Source: Varibaculum massiliense
GTDB taxonomy: Bacteria; Actinomycetota; Actinomycetes; Actinomycetales; Actinomycetaceae
Length of the DNA stretch: 64,000 nt
NCBI RefSeq assembly: GCF_900106855.1
Contig: NZ_FNWI01000004.1
Coordinates: 1,302,001 to 1,366,000 of the forward strand
Direction: 5' to 3'
Shown: positions 46,351 to 55,888 of the stretch, piece after piece
Layout of the letters: each line of letters begins with the position of its first letter
Position numbering within the stretch: position 1 is the stretch's first letter
The notes under the pieces: generated by a model
Databases searched by the model: none
What the model saw: the letters and a program-made list of their open reading frames with translations, nothing else
Told to the model about the DNA's origin: nothing
Program-made: the position numbers and the translations under genes

Positions 46351-47787
46351 GTGTCTGACCGTCCGCTCAGTGTCGCCGTGATTGGAGCCGGCCCCGCCGG
46401 AATCTACGCCTCCGATATTTTGTCCAAATCTGGTCTAAATGTAGAGATTGACCTATTTGAGCGCCTGCCCGCGCCCTACGGTCTGGTGCGTTACGGGGTG
46501 GCGCCAGACCATCCTCGAATTCGCGCGATTATTACCGCCCTCTACAAGGTTTTGCAGCGCGGAGATATTCGCCTGCTCGCCAATGTAAATGTTGGTGGCG
46601 AGGACGCCGATATTACCGTTGATGACCTGCATGAACACTATGATGCGATTATTTTTGCTACCGGCTCTGATCGGGATAAACCCATCGACTTACCCGGTCG
46701 AGACCTCCCGGAATGCTTTGGCGCCTCCGATTTTGTGTCCTGGTACGACGGCAACCCGGATTATCCGCGTTTTTGGCCCTTAGAGGCTAAAGAAGTGGCG
46801 GTGATTGGGGTAGGTAACGTTGCCCTGGATATTGCCCGGGTCATGGCGAAGCATCCTGCAGATATGTTGAAAACCGAGATTCCGGAAAACGTAGCGAAAG
46901 AGCTTTATAAATCCCCAATCACAGATGTGCATATTTTCGGGCGGCGCGGGCCTGCCCAGGTGAAGTTCACCCCCTTAGAGCTGCGTGAACTCGGCCAACA
47001 GCCGGGGGTAAAAGTGATTGTTTCTGAGGAAGATTTCGAGTTTGACGAAGGCTCGGAGCAGGCGATAGCGGCCTCAAAACAAACCAAAATGGTGGTTGAT
47101 ACCTTAATTAATTATGCCATGGATGAGGACGACCGGGAGGCTGACCGCCGTATCCACCTGCATTTATTCTCGGCTCCCAAAGAGATTTTGGCTGATGAGG
47201 ACGGGCATGTGCGCGCCCTAGTTACCGAACGTACCCAGCTGAACGGAGACGGAACAGTTTCCGGTACTGGCGAGCTGCGGGAAACCCCGGTACAGGCGGT
47301 TTATCGCGCGGTGGGGTATTTCTCCTCTCCGATTGAGGGGCTGCCTTTCGATGAGCGGCGCGGAGTAATCCCCAATCAGGAAGGGCGGGTCACCGACCTG
47401 GAGGGAACCCCCTTGAACGGTATTTACGCAACCGGTTGGGTTAAGCGTGGTCCGGTAGGGCTGATTGGGTCTACCAAGTCCGATGCCCAGCAAACTATCG
47501 CCCACCTGGTAGAGGACGCCGAAGCTGGCAAGCTAGTGGCTACCGGCAAAGCGGTGGGTCACGACGCCATGATTGAGCTACTTGAACAGCGCGGGGTTCC
47601 TTTCTCTACTTGGCATGGCTGGGAGCTACTGGACGAATACGAAAAGCAGCTGGGCGCAGACTTTGGCGAGGTCGAGGGGGGACGCGGGGCGCGTGAACGC
47701 GTCAAAGTGGTGTCCCGTAAAGCGATGAGCGCGATTTCCCGCGGCGAGGACGTACCGGAAGATCTAATCGGTAAGGACGGAGAATAG
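46351..47787 (+). CDS. fprA: Ferredoxin-NADP+ reductase (FprA/adrenodoxin reductase type)
   Basis: The 478-residue protein opens with VAVIGAGPAGIYASDIL (FAD-binding G-x-G-x-x-G), has RLPAPYGLVRYGVAPDH, a hallmark of FprA/adrenodoxin reductase, and the NADP-binding VAVIGVGNVALDIARVM (~150). The C-terminal GIYATGWVKRGPVGLIGSTKSDA is also diagnostic. It transfers electrons between NADPH and ferredoxin; the ferredoxin-linked oxidoreductase at 7361-12135 is one possible partner system, though not adjacent. Start is GTG at 46351 behind AAAGGAAGGG. It is a single gene between ppk-related genes and htpX. Confidence 0.95.
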   Translation: MSDRPLSVAVIGAGPAGIYASDILSKSGLNVEIDLFERLPAPYGLVRYGVAPDHPRIRAIITALYKVLQRGDIRLLANVNVGGEDADITVDDLHEHYDAIIFATGSDRDKPIDLPGRDLPECFGASDFVSWYDGNPDYPRFWPLEAKEVAVIGVGNVALDIARVMAKHPADMLKTEIPENVAKELYKSPITDVHIFGRRGPAQVKFTPLELRELGQQPGVKVIVSEEDFEFDEGSEQAIAASKQTKMVVDTLINYAMDEDDREADRRIHLHLFSAPKEILADEDGHVRALVTERTQLNGDGTVSGTGELRETPVQAVYRAVGYFSSPIEGLPFDERRGVIPNQEGRVTDLEGTPLNGIYATGWVKRGPVGLIGSTKSDAQQTIAHLVEDAEAGKLVATGKAVGHDAMIELLEQRGVPFSTWHGWELLDEYEKQLGADFGEVEGGRGARERVKVVSRKAMSAISRGEDVPEDLIGKDGE

Positions 47788-47822
47788 CCTGCTCTGACGG
47801 GGTAACAGCCAGGTAGTAGAGG

Positions 47823-48704
47823 CTAGTACCCTGCCATTTCTTCTAGGCGGCGAATCCGCTGATCCATTGGGGGGTGGGTAGAAAATAGCTGCCGCATACC
47901 TCCTGCCCTAAATGGGTTCGTAATCATCATGAACCCGACTTTCTCGGTTTGCGGATTTTTCGTCAGGGGACGAGCAGTAGTTCCTGCCTCCAGTTTCTTG
48001 AGGGCGCTAGCCAGGGCAAGGGGATCACCGGAGAGTTCCGCGCCGGTTTGATCCGCATCGAACTCGCGGGTACGAGAAATCGCTAGTTGGGTCAGGGTTG
48101 CAGCCAATGGCGCCAGGAATACCATTAAGAGCGCCCCGATAGCCGCCAGGGGACCGGAGCTTTCCTCATCGCGCCGTCCTCCTCCGAAAAAGAACATCAT
48201 TTGGGCTGCGGAAGTAATCAAACCCCCGATAGCGGCGGCAATTGAGGAGGTTAAAATATCGCGGTTATACACGTGCATCAGTTCGTGGGAGAGCACTCCG
48301 CGCAGTTCCCGTTCATTTAGCAACTGCAAAATTCCTTCGGTGCAGCAAACCGCTGCATGGGAGGGGTTCCTGCCGGTAGCAAAAGCATTCGGGGTGGCGG
48401 TGGGGGCAATATAGAGGCGCGGCATCGGTTGCCCGGCGGCTTGAGACAGCTCGGTGACGATTTTTACAATCTGGGGGTATTGTCCCGGGTCTACTGGGTA
48501 GGCGCCCATCGCCCGAATCGCCAACTTATCGGAGTTCCAGTAGCTATAAAACGTGGAGGCCAGCCCAATCGCCGCAAAAATCCATAGGAACGCAGAATTA
48601 TTAGTGCCGTAGGAAATCAGGTATCCGATCCCCAAGAGAATCGCCCACATGATTCCCAGTAGCAACGCGGTCTTCACGCCGTTTCCAAACCGTTTTCCCG
48701 CCAT
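47823..48704 (-). CDS. htpX: Membrane zinc metalloprotease HtpX
   Basis: The 293-residue protein has two N-terminal transmembrane helices (residues ~10-50), the zinc-binding HELMH motif in GVLSHELMHVYNRD (~135), two further hydrophobic helices, and the third-ligand region SRTREFDADQTGAE. The C-terminus FSTHPPMDQRIRRLEEMAGY matches the family. It degrades damaged membrane proteins, with the active site facing the cytoplasm, and is typically stress-induced. The ATG at 48704 follows AAGGAGGA. It is convergent with fprA. Confidence 0.95.
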   Translation of the reverse strand: MAGKRFGNGVKTALLLGIMWAILLGIGYLISYGTNNSAFLWIFAAIGLASTFYSYWNSDKLAIRAMGAYPVDPGQYPQIVKIVTELSQAAGQPMPRLYIAPTATPNAFATGRNPSHAAVCCTEGILQLLNERELRGVLSHELMHVYNRDILTSSIAAAIGGLITSAAQMMFFFGGGRRDEESSGPLAAIGALLMVFLAPLAATLTQLAISRTREFDADQTGAELSGDPLALASALKKLEAGTTARPLTKNPQTEKVGFMMITNPFRAGGMRQLFSTHPPMDQRIRRLEEMAGY

Positions 48705-49086
48705 ATATTCCTCCTTTATTTATGCTTAAATCTAACAGCTCAAGCTGAGGGCTCCCTGGCAAGGGGCTGGGCTTTGTCTATTAGCGTTTTACTTCTCTAA
48801 CGGTACTAAATTGAAAATTCTTGGGGTCAGGGCTCCCCCTGTTTTGAGCCGAGTCCTAGTTGCCGCAGTACTGTATTACTGGGATGGGCAGCTGGACAGT
48901 GAGAAAAGCAACAACGAAGAAATTATAGTTAATAATTTTTCGGGCGGATTTTTTTGTATGAATCCTCCAAGATTAAAAGTCGGAAAAATAAAAGTTAAAG
49001 CGTTCTCGCAAGCCGATTTTATTTTATTGGAAACCTTGTGAACTGCGAAATCAGGGAAGCAAACCGGAAAGGTTAATAAACGCTAA
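48705..49086. other. AT-rich intergenic region between htpX and the urease locus
   Basis: About 400 bp, with the section 48900-49080 notably richer in A and T than the surroundings (many AAA/TTT runs). No gene is convincing: a 76-codon frame at 48811-49041 has no ribosome site and no recognisable sequence. The composition change may mark the edge of an acquired urease/nickel block. Confidence 0.5.
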
Positions 49087-49106
49087 ATTCAACTAACCAA
49101 TTGAAT
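49087..49106 (+). promoter_or_regulatory. Candidate operator 1 of the urease/nickel locus
   Basis: ATTCAACTAACCAATTGAAT is a perfect ATTCAA/TTGAAT inverted repeat with an 8-nt spacer, directly upstream of the DMT permease gene. Its right arm TTGAAT could be a -35 box, with TAATGG 17 nt further at 49124-49129. It shares ATTCNANNANNNAATTGARTT-like positions with 53031-53050 and 61965-61984. Confidence 0.45.
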
Positions 49107-49125
49107 CAAATTGTTTGTTTCAATA

Positions 49126-50325
49126 ATGGTCACTAATACAAAAAGTTTTGATAGGCTAGCGGGTATGTTAGCTAAATCAACTACGGGGACCACTGTCCCA
49201 TCTCCAATAAAACATGTCAGTCACGGCAAGGCTGTTTTGGTTCTCCTGCTCGGTACTTTGTTTTTGTCGGGTACCCCGCTTTGGGTGAAAGCAGCCAATA
49301 TGGATCCGGCCACTCAGGCCTGGCTTCGCGTTATCCTCGGATTCTTGTGTCTATTGCCTTTAGGTGTCATGGAAATCCGCAAAAAGCAGTCACTGCCCAA
49401 AAAAGGCATCATCCTGGCGGTAATCTCCGGTCTGTTCTTGGGTGTGGACTTCACCGCCTGGAACTACTCAATCTTCCTAATCGGTTCCGGCGTGGCCGCG
49501 ATTCTGCTTAACCTGCAGGTTGTGATTGTGCCCATGCTGACTGCAATTATCGACAAGTTCCGCCTGCCTCGATCCTTCGCCTTCGTGCTGCCCATCATGA
49601 TTGTGGGCGTGCTCTTCACCGGCGGCGTGTTTGAAAGTGGCGGCGACGCTTTTGTCGGTCCCAAAACCATCACCATGTTTGGAATGGAGCTCAAGACCGC
49701 AGTCCTTGGTACTGCCTTCGGTTTGACCTCCGGCATCTGCTACTCGTGCTACCTGTACTTCTCTCGGAAGGCCAGTACATCGGCACCGCGTAAAGATCTC
49801 TACGTCCAGCCCATGATGTACACCATGCTGGCACAGGCAGTATTCCCCACCATTTGGATGTTTACTGGCGGCAACGGCTTCAATATGACCCATGGCGTAT
49901 TGACCAAGAACGCTGAGGGCGTAATGGTGCTGCCAGCGATGAACGATGGTATTTCCATCTCGGAAGCAACCATGATGGGTGACCCCATCAATACTGGCAA
50001 CTGGATTAACCTGATTATCCTGATTGTCATCGGTCAGGCTGCTGCCTGGACCATGGTTCAGTATGGTTCCGTTTGGCTGGATCCGACCCTGTCGGCCGGT
50101 ATTCTGCTCCTATCTCCGGTTACCTCAGTTATCATCGCCGGTCCGCTATTCTCTGAATGGCCGTCTGCCTTGCAATGGCTGGGTGTGGTGCTGATTTTGG
50201 GTTGCGTGGCATATCAAAACGGGTTGCTACAAATACTGATAGCAAAGATAACGGGTAAACCCTTAGCCAAAGATGAGTACGCTGAGGAGCCCGAAGATAT
50301 CGCTGCCGCGGAAAGTAGAGAATAA
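49126..50325 (+). CDS. EamA/DMT-family transporter
   Basis: This 399-residue protein has about ten transmembrane helices in two EamA halves (~35-170 and ~185-360). Family features include LFLSGTPLWVKAANMDPATQAWLRVILGFL in the first half and ILLLSPVTSVIIAGPLFSEWPSALQWLGVVLILGCV in the second. The substrate is unknown. The start is uncertain: TTG 49111, ATG 49126 or ATG 49165 (MLAKSTTGT); if the promoter box at 49124-49129 is real, 49165 is right. It sits directly upstream of ureABC on the same strand, so a role in uptake or efflux tied to urea, ammonium or nickel is possible but not shown. Its stop is followed by a 130-bp gap before ureA. Confidence 0.82.
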   Translation: MVTNTKSFDRLAGMLAKSTTGTTVPSPIKHVSHGKAVLVLLLGTLFLSGTPLWVKAANMDPATQAWLRVILGFLCLLPLGVMEIRKKQSLPKKGIILAVISGLFLGVDFTAWNYSIFLIGSGVAAILLNLQVVIVPMLTAIIDKFRLPRSFAFVLPIMIVGVLFTGGVFESGGDAFVGPKTITMFGMELKTAVLGTAFGLTSGICYSCYLYFSRKASTSAPRKDLYVQPMMYTMLAQAVFPTIWMFTGGNGFNMTHGVLTKNAEGVMVLPAMNDGISISEATMMGDPINTGNWINLIILIVIGQAAAWTMVQYGSVWLDPTLSAGILLLSPVTSVIIAGPLFSEWPSALQWLGVVLILGCVAYQNGLLQILIAKITGKPLAKDEYAEEPEDIAAAESRE

Positions 50326-50351
50326 TTCGTAAAATCAATGGTCAAGCTGTA

Positions 50352-50366
50352 CTACGTCCAACGTAG
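50352..50366 (+). promoter_or_regulatory. Short inverted repeat upstream of ureA
   Basis: CTACGT-CCA-ACGTAG lies about 90 nt upstream of ureA and may be a hairpin or protein site. A second hairpin GCAAGGA (50408-50414)/TCCTTGC (50422-50428) follows, just upstream of the ureA ribosome site GGAGGA (50445-50450). Confidence 0.35.
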
Positions 50367-50455
50367 AAAGGTGCTTGCCGCAGTCGTTACCACAAAACAG
50401 ATCTAGCGCAAGGACTTAAGCTCCTTGCACCAGCTAAATAAAATGGAGGATTTTC

Positions 50456-50758
50456 ATGAAACTCACTCAGCGTGAGCAGGAAAAGCTGCTTATCGTCGTC
50501 GCTGCCGATGTCGCGCAGCGCCGCAAGGATCGCGGTGTTAAGCTCAACCAACCTGAGGCAGTTGCTTTGATTTCAGCTGCCATCATGGAGGGCGCTCGTG
50601 ACGGTAAGACCGTTGCCCAGTTGATGAGCGAATGTGTAAACATTTTGACCCGCGATGACGTAATGGAAGGTGTCCCTGAAATGATTCCCGACGTTCAGTT
50701 GGAGGTCACTTTCCCAGATGGCACCAAACTGGTCACCGTACACAATCCGATTCGCTAA
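50456..50758 (+). CDS. ureA: Urease gamma subunit
   Basis: The 100-residue protein is full length for UreA. It has [30 protein letters not shown] at the start, [22 protein letters not shown] in the middle and [27 protein letters not shown] at the end, all characteristic. It is a structural part of the nickel-containing urease that splits urea into ammonia and carbamate. The ATG follows GGAGGA. ureB starts 19 nt downstream. In a bacterium of this kind urease would provide nitrogen and acid tolerance. Confidence 0.98.
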   Translation: MKLTQREQEKLLIVVAADVAQRRKDRGVKLNQPEAVALISAAIMEGARDGKTVAQLMSECVNILTRDDVMEGVPEMIPDVQLEVTFPDGTKLVTVHNPIR

Positions 50759-50777
50759 CTGAAAGGGATTAACAACC

Positions 50778-51086
50778 ATGATTCCAGGTGAATACTTACT
50801 ACAAGATGAGCCGGTCAAGCTGAACGCAGATCGGGAAGCGATTACCCTCGAGGTAACCAACACCGGTGACCGTCCTGTTCAGGTTGGCTCTCACTTCCAC
50901 TTCGCAGAAGCTAATAGTGAGCTTGATTTTGACCGCAAGGCCGCTCTGGGCAAGCGCCTCGATATTCCCGCCGGCACCGCAGTCAGGTTAGAGCCGGGCG
51001 ATTCCCGCACGGTTAACCTCGTTGACTTTGGTGGAAAGCGCGAGATTTACGGCTTCAATGGCAAAGTTAACGCCCAGCTCGACTAG
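50778..51086 (+). CDS. ureB: Urease beta subunit
   Basis: The 102-residue protein begins [16 protein letters not shown] and has [50 protein letters not shown], the conserved core of UreB, ending with the FNGKVNAQL region. It is separate from ureA, as usual outside the fused Helicobacter form. AAAGGG precedes its ATG. It forms the trimer-of-trimers with UreA and UreC. Confidence 0.98.
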   Translation: MIPGEYLLQDEPVKLNADREAITLEVTNTGDRPVQVGSHFHFAEANSELDFDRKAALGKRLDIPAGTAVRLEPGDSRTVNLVDFGGKREIYGFNGKVNAQLD

Positions 51087-51175
51087 GCAAATTAATAAAT
51101 ATTGAGCAGTAAATAGACCTAGCCCGAGTTTAGGTCAATAACGTACAGACGAATTTACAAAAATAGGAGAACATA

Positions 51176-52897
51176 ATGGCGTTTGATATGGCGCGGCGTT
51201 CGTATGTCGAGCTGAATGGTCCAACGGTGGGCGATGGCGTTCGACTTGCTGATACTAATCTGATTGCCCGCATTGAGAAGGACTACCTGACTCCCGGCGA
51301 AGAGGTCTCGTTCGGCGGCGGCAAAGTTATCCGCGATGGTATGGGACAAGACGGTCGTTCGGTTTCCGCCGACGACGTGGTCGATCTGGTGATTACCAGC
51401 GCGACAATTATCGATTACACCGGAATTTACAAGGCCGATATCGGCGTAAAAGACGGCAGGATTTATAAGATTGGGCAGGCGGGTAACCCCGACACCCAAG
51501 ACAATATCGACATTAAAGTCGGCGTGGGCACCGAGGTAATCGGCGGCGCAGGCATGATTGTCACCGCTGGCGGGGTAGATACTCACATTCACTACATTTC
51601 CCCCGACCAGATAGAAGCCGCCCTCGACAACGGTATTACCACCCATATCGGTGGTGGCACCGGTCCGGTGGATTCCACCAATGCCACCACGGTTACCGCT
51701 GGTCCTACCAACCTGCGACACATGATTCAAGCCTCAGAGAACTTTCCGATTAACGTTGGCTTCCTGGGTAAAGGGCATGCGGGTGCGCCAGATCCTTTGC
51801 GCGAGCAAATCTTGGCCGGAGCTGTGGGGCTAAAGATTCACGAGGACTGGGGCGCAACTGCAAATGTTATTGACCAGGCTCTAGCCCTAGCCGATGAGAT
51901 GGATTTCCAGGTGGCAATCCACACTGACACCCTTAACGAGGGCGGGTTTGCTGACAACACCATTGCGGCATTCAAGAACCGCGTGATTCACACCTTCCAC
52001 ACTGAGGGCGCTGGCGGTGGCCACGCCCCCGATATTTTGAAGGTTGCGGGGCTGCCGAATGTGTTGCCGGCGTCCACTAACCCCACGCTGCCTTACACCA
52101 TTAACACCATGGACGAGCACCTCGACATGATTATGGTGTGCCACCACTTGAACCCGGATCTTCCGGAGGACGTGGCTTTTGCTGATTCTCGTATCCGTAA
52201 GGAAACTATCGCGGCAGAGGACGTGCTGCACGATATGGGCATCATGTCGATTACTTCCTCTGACTCGCAGGCCATGGGGCGTGTGGGTGAGGTTGTCACC
52301 CGCACCTGGCAGGTTGCGCACCGGATGAAGGAACAGTTCGGTCCGCTGGCTGGCGATTCGGAAGGCAATGATAACGAGCGCATTAAGCGCTATGTTGCCA
52401 AGTACACCATTAACCCGGCGATTGCTACTGGTGTCAGCCACGCTGTCGGTTCCGTTGAGGAAGGCAAGCTAGCTGACCTGGTTATTTGGGAGCCGGCTTA
52501 CTTTGGTGTGAAGCCGAAGATGGTGTTGAAGAACGGGTATGTTATTCGCTCGGTTATGGGTGATTGCAATGCCTCTATCCCCACCCCGGAGCCTCGGACG
52601 ATGCGTTACTCTTATGCTGCTCGTGGCGTACTGGCGGCTAAGACTTCGGTTACTTTCTTGCCGACTGCTGCTATTGAGGCTGGTCTGGAAGATGAGCTAC
52701 GCGCCGATGGCATGAACCGGATGTTCGTGGAAGCGAAGAATATGCGGAATATCTCTAAGGCGGATATGAAGCACAACTCAGCTACCCCGAATATTGAGGT
52801 TGATCCGCAGACCTACGAGGTACGGGTGGATGGCAAGCTGATTACTTCAGAGCCAGCTTCCGTGCTGCCTATGGCTCAGCGTTACTTCCTCTTCTAA
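51176..52897 (+). CDS. ureC: Urease alpha (catalytic) subunit
   Basis: The 573-residue protein is complete. Active-site features are all present: metal ligands in [12 protein letters not shown] (H-x-H), the carbamylated lysine in [21 protein letters not shown], the ligand and substrate histidines in [15 protein letters not shown], and the mobile flap [30 protein letters not shown] with its Cys-His pair. The last ligand lies in [12 protein letters not shown]. It binds two Ni ions bridged by the carbamate. The ATG follows TAGGAG. A strong terminator follows the stop, so ureABC can be transcribed as a unit apart from the accessory genes. Confidence 0.98.
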   Translation: MAFDMARRSYVELNGPTVGDGVRLADTNLIARIEKDYLTPGEEVSFGGGKVIRDGMGQDGRSVSADDVVDLVITSATIIDYTGIYKADIGVKDGRIYKIGQAGNPDTQDNIDIKVGVGTEVIGGAGMIVTAGGVDTHIHYISPDQIEAALDNGITTHIGGGTGPVDSTNATTVTAGPTNLRHMIQASENFPINVGFLGKGHAGAPDPLREQILAGAVGLKIHEDWGATANVIDQALALADEMDFQVAIHTDTLNEGGFADNTIAAFKNRVIHTFHTEGAGGGHAPDILKVAGLPNVLPASTNPTLPYTINTMDEHLDMIMVCHHLNPDLPEDVAFADSRIRKETIAAEDVLHDMGIMSITSSDSQAMGRVGEVVTRTWQVAHRMKEQFGPLAGDSEGNDNERIKRYVAKYTINPAIATGVSHAVGSVEEGKLADLVIWEPAYFGVKPKMVLKNGYVIRSVMGDCNASIPTPEPRTMRYSYAARGVLAAKTSVTFLPTAAIEAGLEDELRADGMNRMFVEAKNMRNISKADMKHNSATPNIEVDPQTYEVRVDGKLITSEPASVLPMAQRYFLF

Positions 52898-52917
52898 AAA
52901 ATAGGTAAGCCTGACCC

Positions 52918-52949
52918 GGGGGGTCGTCAACTTCGGTTGGCGACCCCCC
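52918..52949 (+). terminator. Terminator between ureC and ureE
   Basis: GGGGGGTCG (52918-52926) pairs with CGACCCCCC (52941-52949), plus a T-G wobble and CAAC/GTTG closing a TTCG tetraloop. The 14-bp hairpin starts 20 nt after the ureC stop. Confidence 0.85.
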
Positions 52950-53030
52950 GCCTTGGCGCAAATCGGCTGCTTTTGACCTTCAGATACCGCCAGCTATTAC
53001 CGGGATTTCGGCGTAAATCAAGACGCAGAT

Positions 53031-53050
53031 ATTCCAGCATTTAATTGAAT
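53031..53050 (+). promoter_or_regulatory. Candidate operator 2 of the urease/nickel locus
   Basis: ATTCCAGCATTTAATTGAAT matches the site at 49087-49106 at 14 of 20 positions. Its end TTGAAT could be a -35 box with TATCCT (53069-53074) as -10, spacer 18. It lies about 120 nt upstream of ureE. Confidence 0.45.
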
Positions 53051-53120
53051 GATGGGCAGGTAAAATGGTATCCTGGATTGTCAGGGTCGGGTGACGCTGA
53101 AATAGTCGACAGCCGTTATA

Positions 53121-53151
53121 GCACCCAATATAGGTATTACAATTGGGGTGC
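53121..53151 (+). promoter_or_regulatory. Leader hairpin upstream of ureE
   Basis: GCACCCAAT (53121-53129) can pair with ATTGGGGTGC (53142-53151) with one bulged G, 20 nt before the ureE ATG. Confidence 0.35.
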
Positions 53152-53172
53152 CAGCAAGTAAGAAAGAAAGAT

Positions 53173-53649
53173 ATGACTGTATCTGAAATTTTAGGTAACG
53201 TTGCCGAATTATCCGCTGCAGAGCGGGAAAAACTACAAATTGACTACCTGGTTTTCGATAATGAATCCCGCCTCAAGAGGGTGCAGCGGGCTCGCACTGA
53301 ATCCGGACGCGAAATTCCCATTAAGTTCAAGCCAGGATTTAGGGAAATAAAAGATGGCGACATCTTGGTTCGTGAGGGCGATGCGGCAGTCGTCGCCAAG
53401 ATGGAAACTACCGATGTGCTGGTTATCAAACCGCAGAGTATTCGGGAAATGGGCGTGGTCGCGCATACCCTGGGAAATCGTCACATGCAAGCACAGTTCT
53501 TTGATGTGGATAGTCAATTTGGGGCGCCAGTAATGGTGGTGCGTTACGACCATACCGTTGAGGACTATCTAGATCACGTCAAAGTAAACTACGAGCGCGG
53601 CGATTACGTGATGCCGGAAGCTTTCCGTCATGCAGAGCACACCCACTGA
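53173..53649 (+). CDS. ureE: Urease accessory protein UreE (nickel metallochaperone)
   Basis: The 158-residue protein has the UreE layout: N-terminal peptide-binding domain (to ~75) and a metal-binding ferredoxin-like domain with GNRHMQAQF, which includes the conserved nickel-ligand histidine (~97). The C-terminus is only HAEHTH, a very short version of the His-rich tail found in some species. It delivers Ni to the urease-assembly complex with UreG. I choose the ATG at 53173 (MTVSEILGN); an in-frame extension begins at 53143. ureF starts inside its last codons (20-nt overlap). Confidence 0.94.
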   Translation: MTVSEILGNVAELSAAEREKLQIDYLVFDNESRLKRVQRARTESGREIPIKFKPGFREIKDGDILVREGDAAVVAKMETTDVLVIKPQSIREMGVVAHTLGNRHMQAQFFDVDSQFGAPVMVVRYDHTVEDYLDHVKVNYERGDYVMPEAFRHAEHTH

Positions 53650-54349
53650 CATTCGTCGGAAACTGGTAACTTGGCACCTTACCGATTCCGCCCTGCCTAC
53701 TGGGGGGTTTGCCCACTCCGCTGGTTTAGAAACCTTTGTACAAGATGATCGGGTTGCTAACCCCGACAGCTTTGCTAAGTGGTTACATGGCTACCTCAGA
53801 CAGGCGAGTTTCAATGACGCGCTGGCAGTTAAATGTGCTGTTCAGTTGTACCAGCGAGAAGGTAGCGAGGAAGAAAAACTAGCTACCCTGAGGGAGTTAG
53901 ATACTCTCTTGCACGCTTGCCAAGCACCGAAACAGGTACGTGCCTCCATGAATTCGATGGGTAAACGGATGGCTAGAATCGCCTCCTTTATCGCCCCTGA
54001 AGATTTTCTGGTCACTCAATATGCGCAGGCAACCGCGGAGCATCAGATGCACGGCAACCCGGGGATTGCTGCGGGTCTCGCCCTAGCAGCCGCGGGTATC
54101 AGCCTAGAAGATGCCATTTCTGCCTATCTCATGCAGATGGCTAACTCGATTACCCAAAATGCTATCCGGGCTATCCCTCTGGGGCAGGACGCCGGACAGA
54201 AAATTCTGGTTGGTGCTTACCCGCTCATCGAGAAAGCAACCCAAATGACCCTGGATCACGATATAAGTGATCTAGGCTGTGTGGCTCCCCAATTGGAGAT
54301 TGCCCAGATGGCACATGAGGATCTGCGGTCACGAATGTTTATGTCATAA
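53630..54349 (+). CDS. ureF: Urease accessory protein UreF
   Basis: The 239-residue, all-helical protein has the UreF landmarks [26 protein letters not shown] near the N-terminus and [30 protein letters not shown] near residue 165-195. It bridges UreD and UreG and gates the GTPase during nickel insertion. The ATG at 53630 overlaps ureE by 20 nt; the ureG gene begins 49 nt after its stop. All ureE-D genes are tightly packed and should be one transcript. Confidence 0.94.
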   Translation: MQSTPTDIRRKLVTWHLTDSALPTGGFAHSAGLETFVQDDRVANPDSFAKWLHGYLRQASFNDALAVKCAVQLYQREGSEEEKLATLRELDTLLHACQAPKQVRASMNSMGKRMARIASFIAPEDFLVTQYAQATAEHQMHGNPGIAAGLALAAAGISLEDAISAYLMQMANSITQNAIRAIPLGQDAGQKILVGAYPLIEKATQMTLDHDISDLGCVAPQLEIAQMAHEDLRSRMFMS

Positions 54350-54398
54350 AAAGCGTTTTCGACAGTTAGAGATAAATTTTATTAGAGAGAAGGAAAAA

Positions 54399-55010
54399 AT
54401 GAGTGCAATCAAAGTTGGCGTTGGCGGTCCGGTGGGATCAGGTAAAACCGCGCTAATCGAAAGAGTTACCCGCGCCCTGGATGGGGAAGTTTCCATGGCG
54501 GCAATCACCAACGATATTTACACCACCGAGGACGCGAAAATCCTGGCTCGCGACAGTGTATTGCCAGAAGACCGGATTATTGGGGTAGAGACTGGGGGCT
54601 GCCCCCACACCGCGATTCGCGAAGATACTTCCATGAACGATGCTGCCTACCAGGAATTGATTAAGCGTTTCCCCGACTTGGAATTGGTGTTCATTGAGTC
54701 GGGTGGCGATAACCTATCCGCCACCTTCAGCCCGGAACTGGTCGACTTTTCCATTTACATCATTGACGTAGCCCAGGGAGAAAAGATTCCCCGAAAAGCC
54801 GGTCAGGGAATGATTAAGTCGGATCTTTTCGTTATCAATAAAACCGATTTGGCTCCCCACGTTGGTGCGGATCTAAATGTAATGGTCGAGGACTCGAAAG
54901 TCTTCCGTAAAGATAAACCCTTCGTATTGACAGATTTGAAAACAGATGAAGGTCTAGAGGGCGTCTTGGACTGGATTCGTCACGAAGTGCTAATGCAGGA
55001 TCTCGTCTAA
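54399..55010 (+). CDS. ureG: Urease accessory GTPase UreG
   Basis: The 203-residue protein starts [20 protein letters not shown], where GPVGSGKT is the P-loop. It continues with [18 protein letters not shown] (the C-P-H nickel-binding motif) and [18 protein letters not shown], then [15 protein letters not shown] (guanine specificity N-K-x-D). It hydrolyses GTP to drive nickel loading of urease. The ATG at 54399 follows AGAAGGAA; the frame is open upstream into ureF but without support. Its stop overlaps the ureD start (TAATG). Confidence 0.97.
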   Translation: MSAIKVGVGGPVGSGKTALIERVTRALDGEVSMAAITNDIYTTEDAKILARDSVLPEDRIIGVETGGCPHTAIREDTSMNDAAYQELIKRFPDLELVFIESGGDNLSATFSPELVDFSIYIIDVAQGEKIPRKAGQGMIKSDLFVINKTDLAPHVGADLNVMVEDSKVFRKDKPFVLTDLKTDEGLEGVLDWIRHEVLMQDLV

Positions 55011-55885
55011 TGCAGATTCCCAGCGGAGTCTTTATTCATAACCCCCCGCACGAGGAAATCGGGGTTCTAGAGCTGGGGGTGGCAATCAGTGGCGGAAAGT
55101 CGATTGCCACCCGCCAGTTCAACACCCGGGCAATGAAAATTATCCGCCCGCATTACCTGGATGATTCCGGGCAGGTTTATTACATCATGGCCAATCCTGG
55201 CGGCGGTTACTTGGGCGGAGACGCCTATCGCATGAATATCAGCGTTGCGGAGGGCGCCTCCCTATTGCTGACAGATCAATCAGCTACCAAGGTGTACCGT
55301 ACCCCCGGCGATTTCGCGGTGCAAAATATCGATTTCACCGTGGAAGATGACGCAGTATTCGAGTACCTTCCGAACCAGCTGATTTTGTATCGAGATGCCG
55401 ATTTCCGCCAACATATAACCGCGAACATCTCTGAAAAGGGATCGCTGTTTATGGCGGATATTATCACTCCCGGCTGGTCTCCGGATGGCACTCTATTTAG
55501 CTATAAACAGGCCAGACTTCGCAACGAGATAACCGTAGGTGATGAATTAGCGCTGGTAGACAACTTGCGAATTAATCCCACCCAAGCTGACTTTGGTGAC
55601 GACAAGGATTTCTTTATGGCGGGGCGAACCCACGTGGCAACCGCTATCTGCTTCGACCCCGGGGTTGATTCTGAGCTAGTAAGCGAGGTTAAGACACTGG
55701 TGAAGGAACGTTGCGCAGCTAACCCCGATATGATGGGGGCGCTTAGCGAATGCGACCGTCCCGGTTTTATGTTGCGAGCCTTAGGCAGCAGAACTGAAGA
55801 ACTACATAGTCTAATCCTGGCGGCAGCTGATCATGTACGAATGAAGTTGCGGGGGCAAGGTCCGATAGATTTGCGTCAGTACTGA
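55010..55885 (+). CDS. ureD: Urease accessory protein UreD (UreH)
   Basis: The 291-residue protein has the beta-rich UreD core with YYIMANPGGGYLGGDAYRMNISVAEGASLLLTDQSATKVYR (residues ~60-100, here named in part), then EYLPNQLILYRDADF and MADIITPGW. It is the scaffold that binds apo-urease and channels Ni from the UreE/G complex. ATG at 55010 overlaps the ureG TAA by one base, so translation is coupled. It is the last gene of the cluster and is convergent with the ArsR-type gene, with a gap of only 3 nt between the stops. Confidence 0.94.
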   Translation: MQIPSGVFIHNPPHEEIGVLELGVAISGGKSIATRQFNTRAMKIIRPHYLDDSGQVYYIMANPGGGYLGGDAYRMNISVAEGASLLLTDQSATKVYRTPGDFAVQNIDFTVEDDAVFEYLPNQLILYRDADFRQHITANISEKGSLFMADIITPGWSPDGTLFSYKQARLRNEITVGDELALVDNLRINPTQADFGDDKDFFMAGRTHVATAICFDPGVDSELVSEVKTLVKERCAANPDMMGALSECDRPGFMLRALGSRTEELHSLILAAADHVRMKLRGQGPIDLRQY

Positions 55886-55888
55886 TGG

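Noticed and set aside
48811-49041. A 76-codon frame on the + strand in the htpX-eamA gap
   Set aside because: No ribosome-binding site, no recognisable sequence, ends in AT-rich non-coding DNA.
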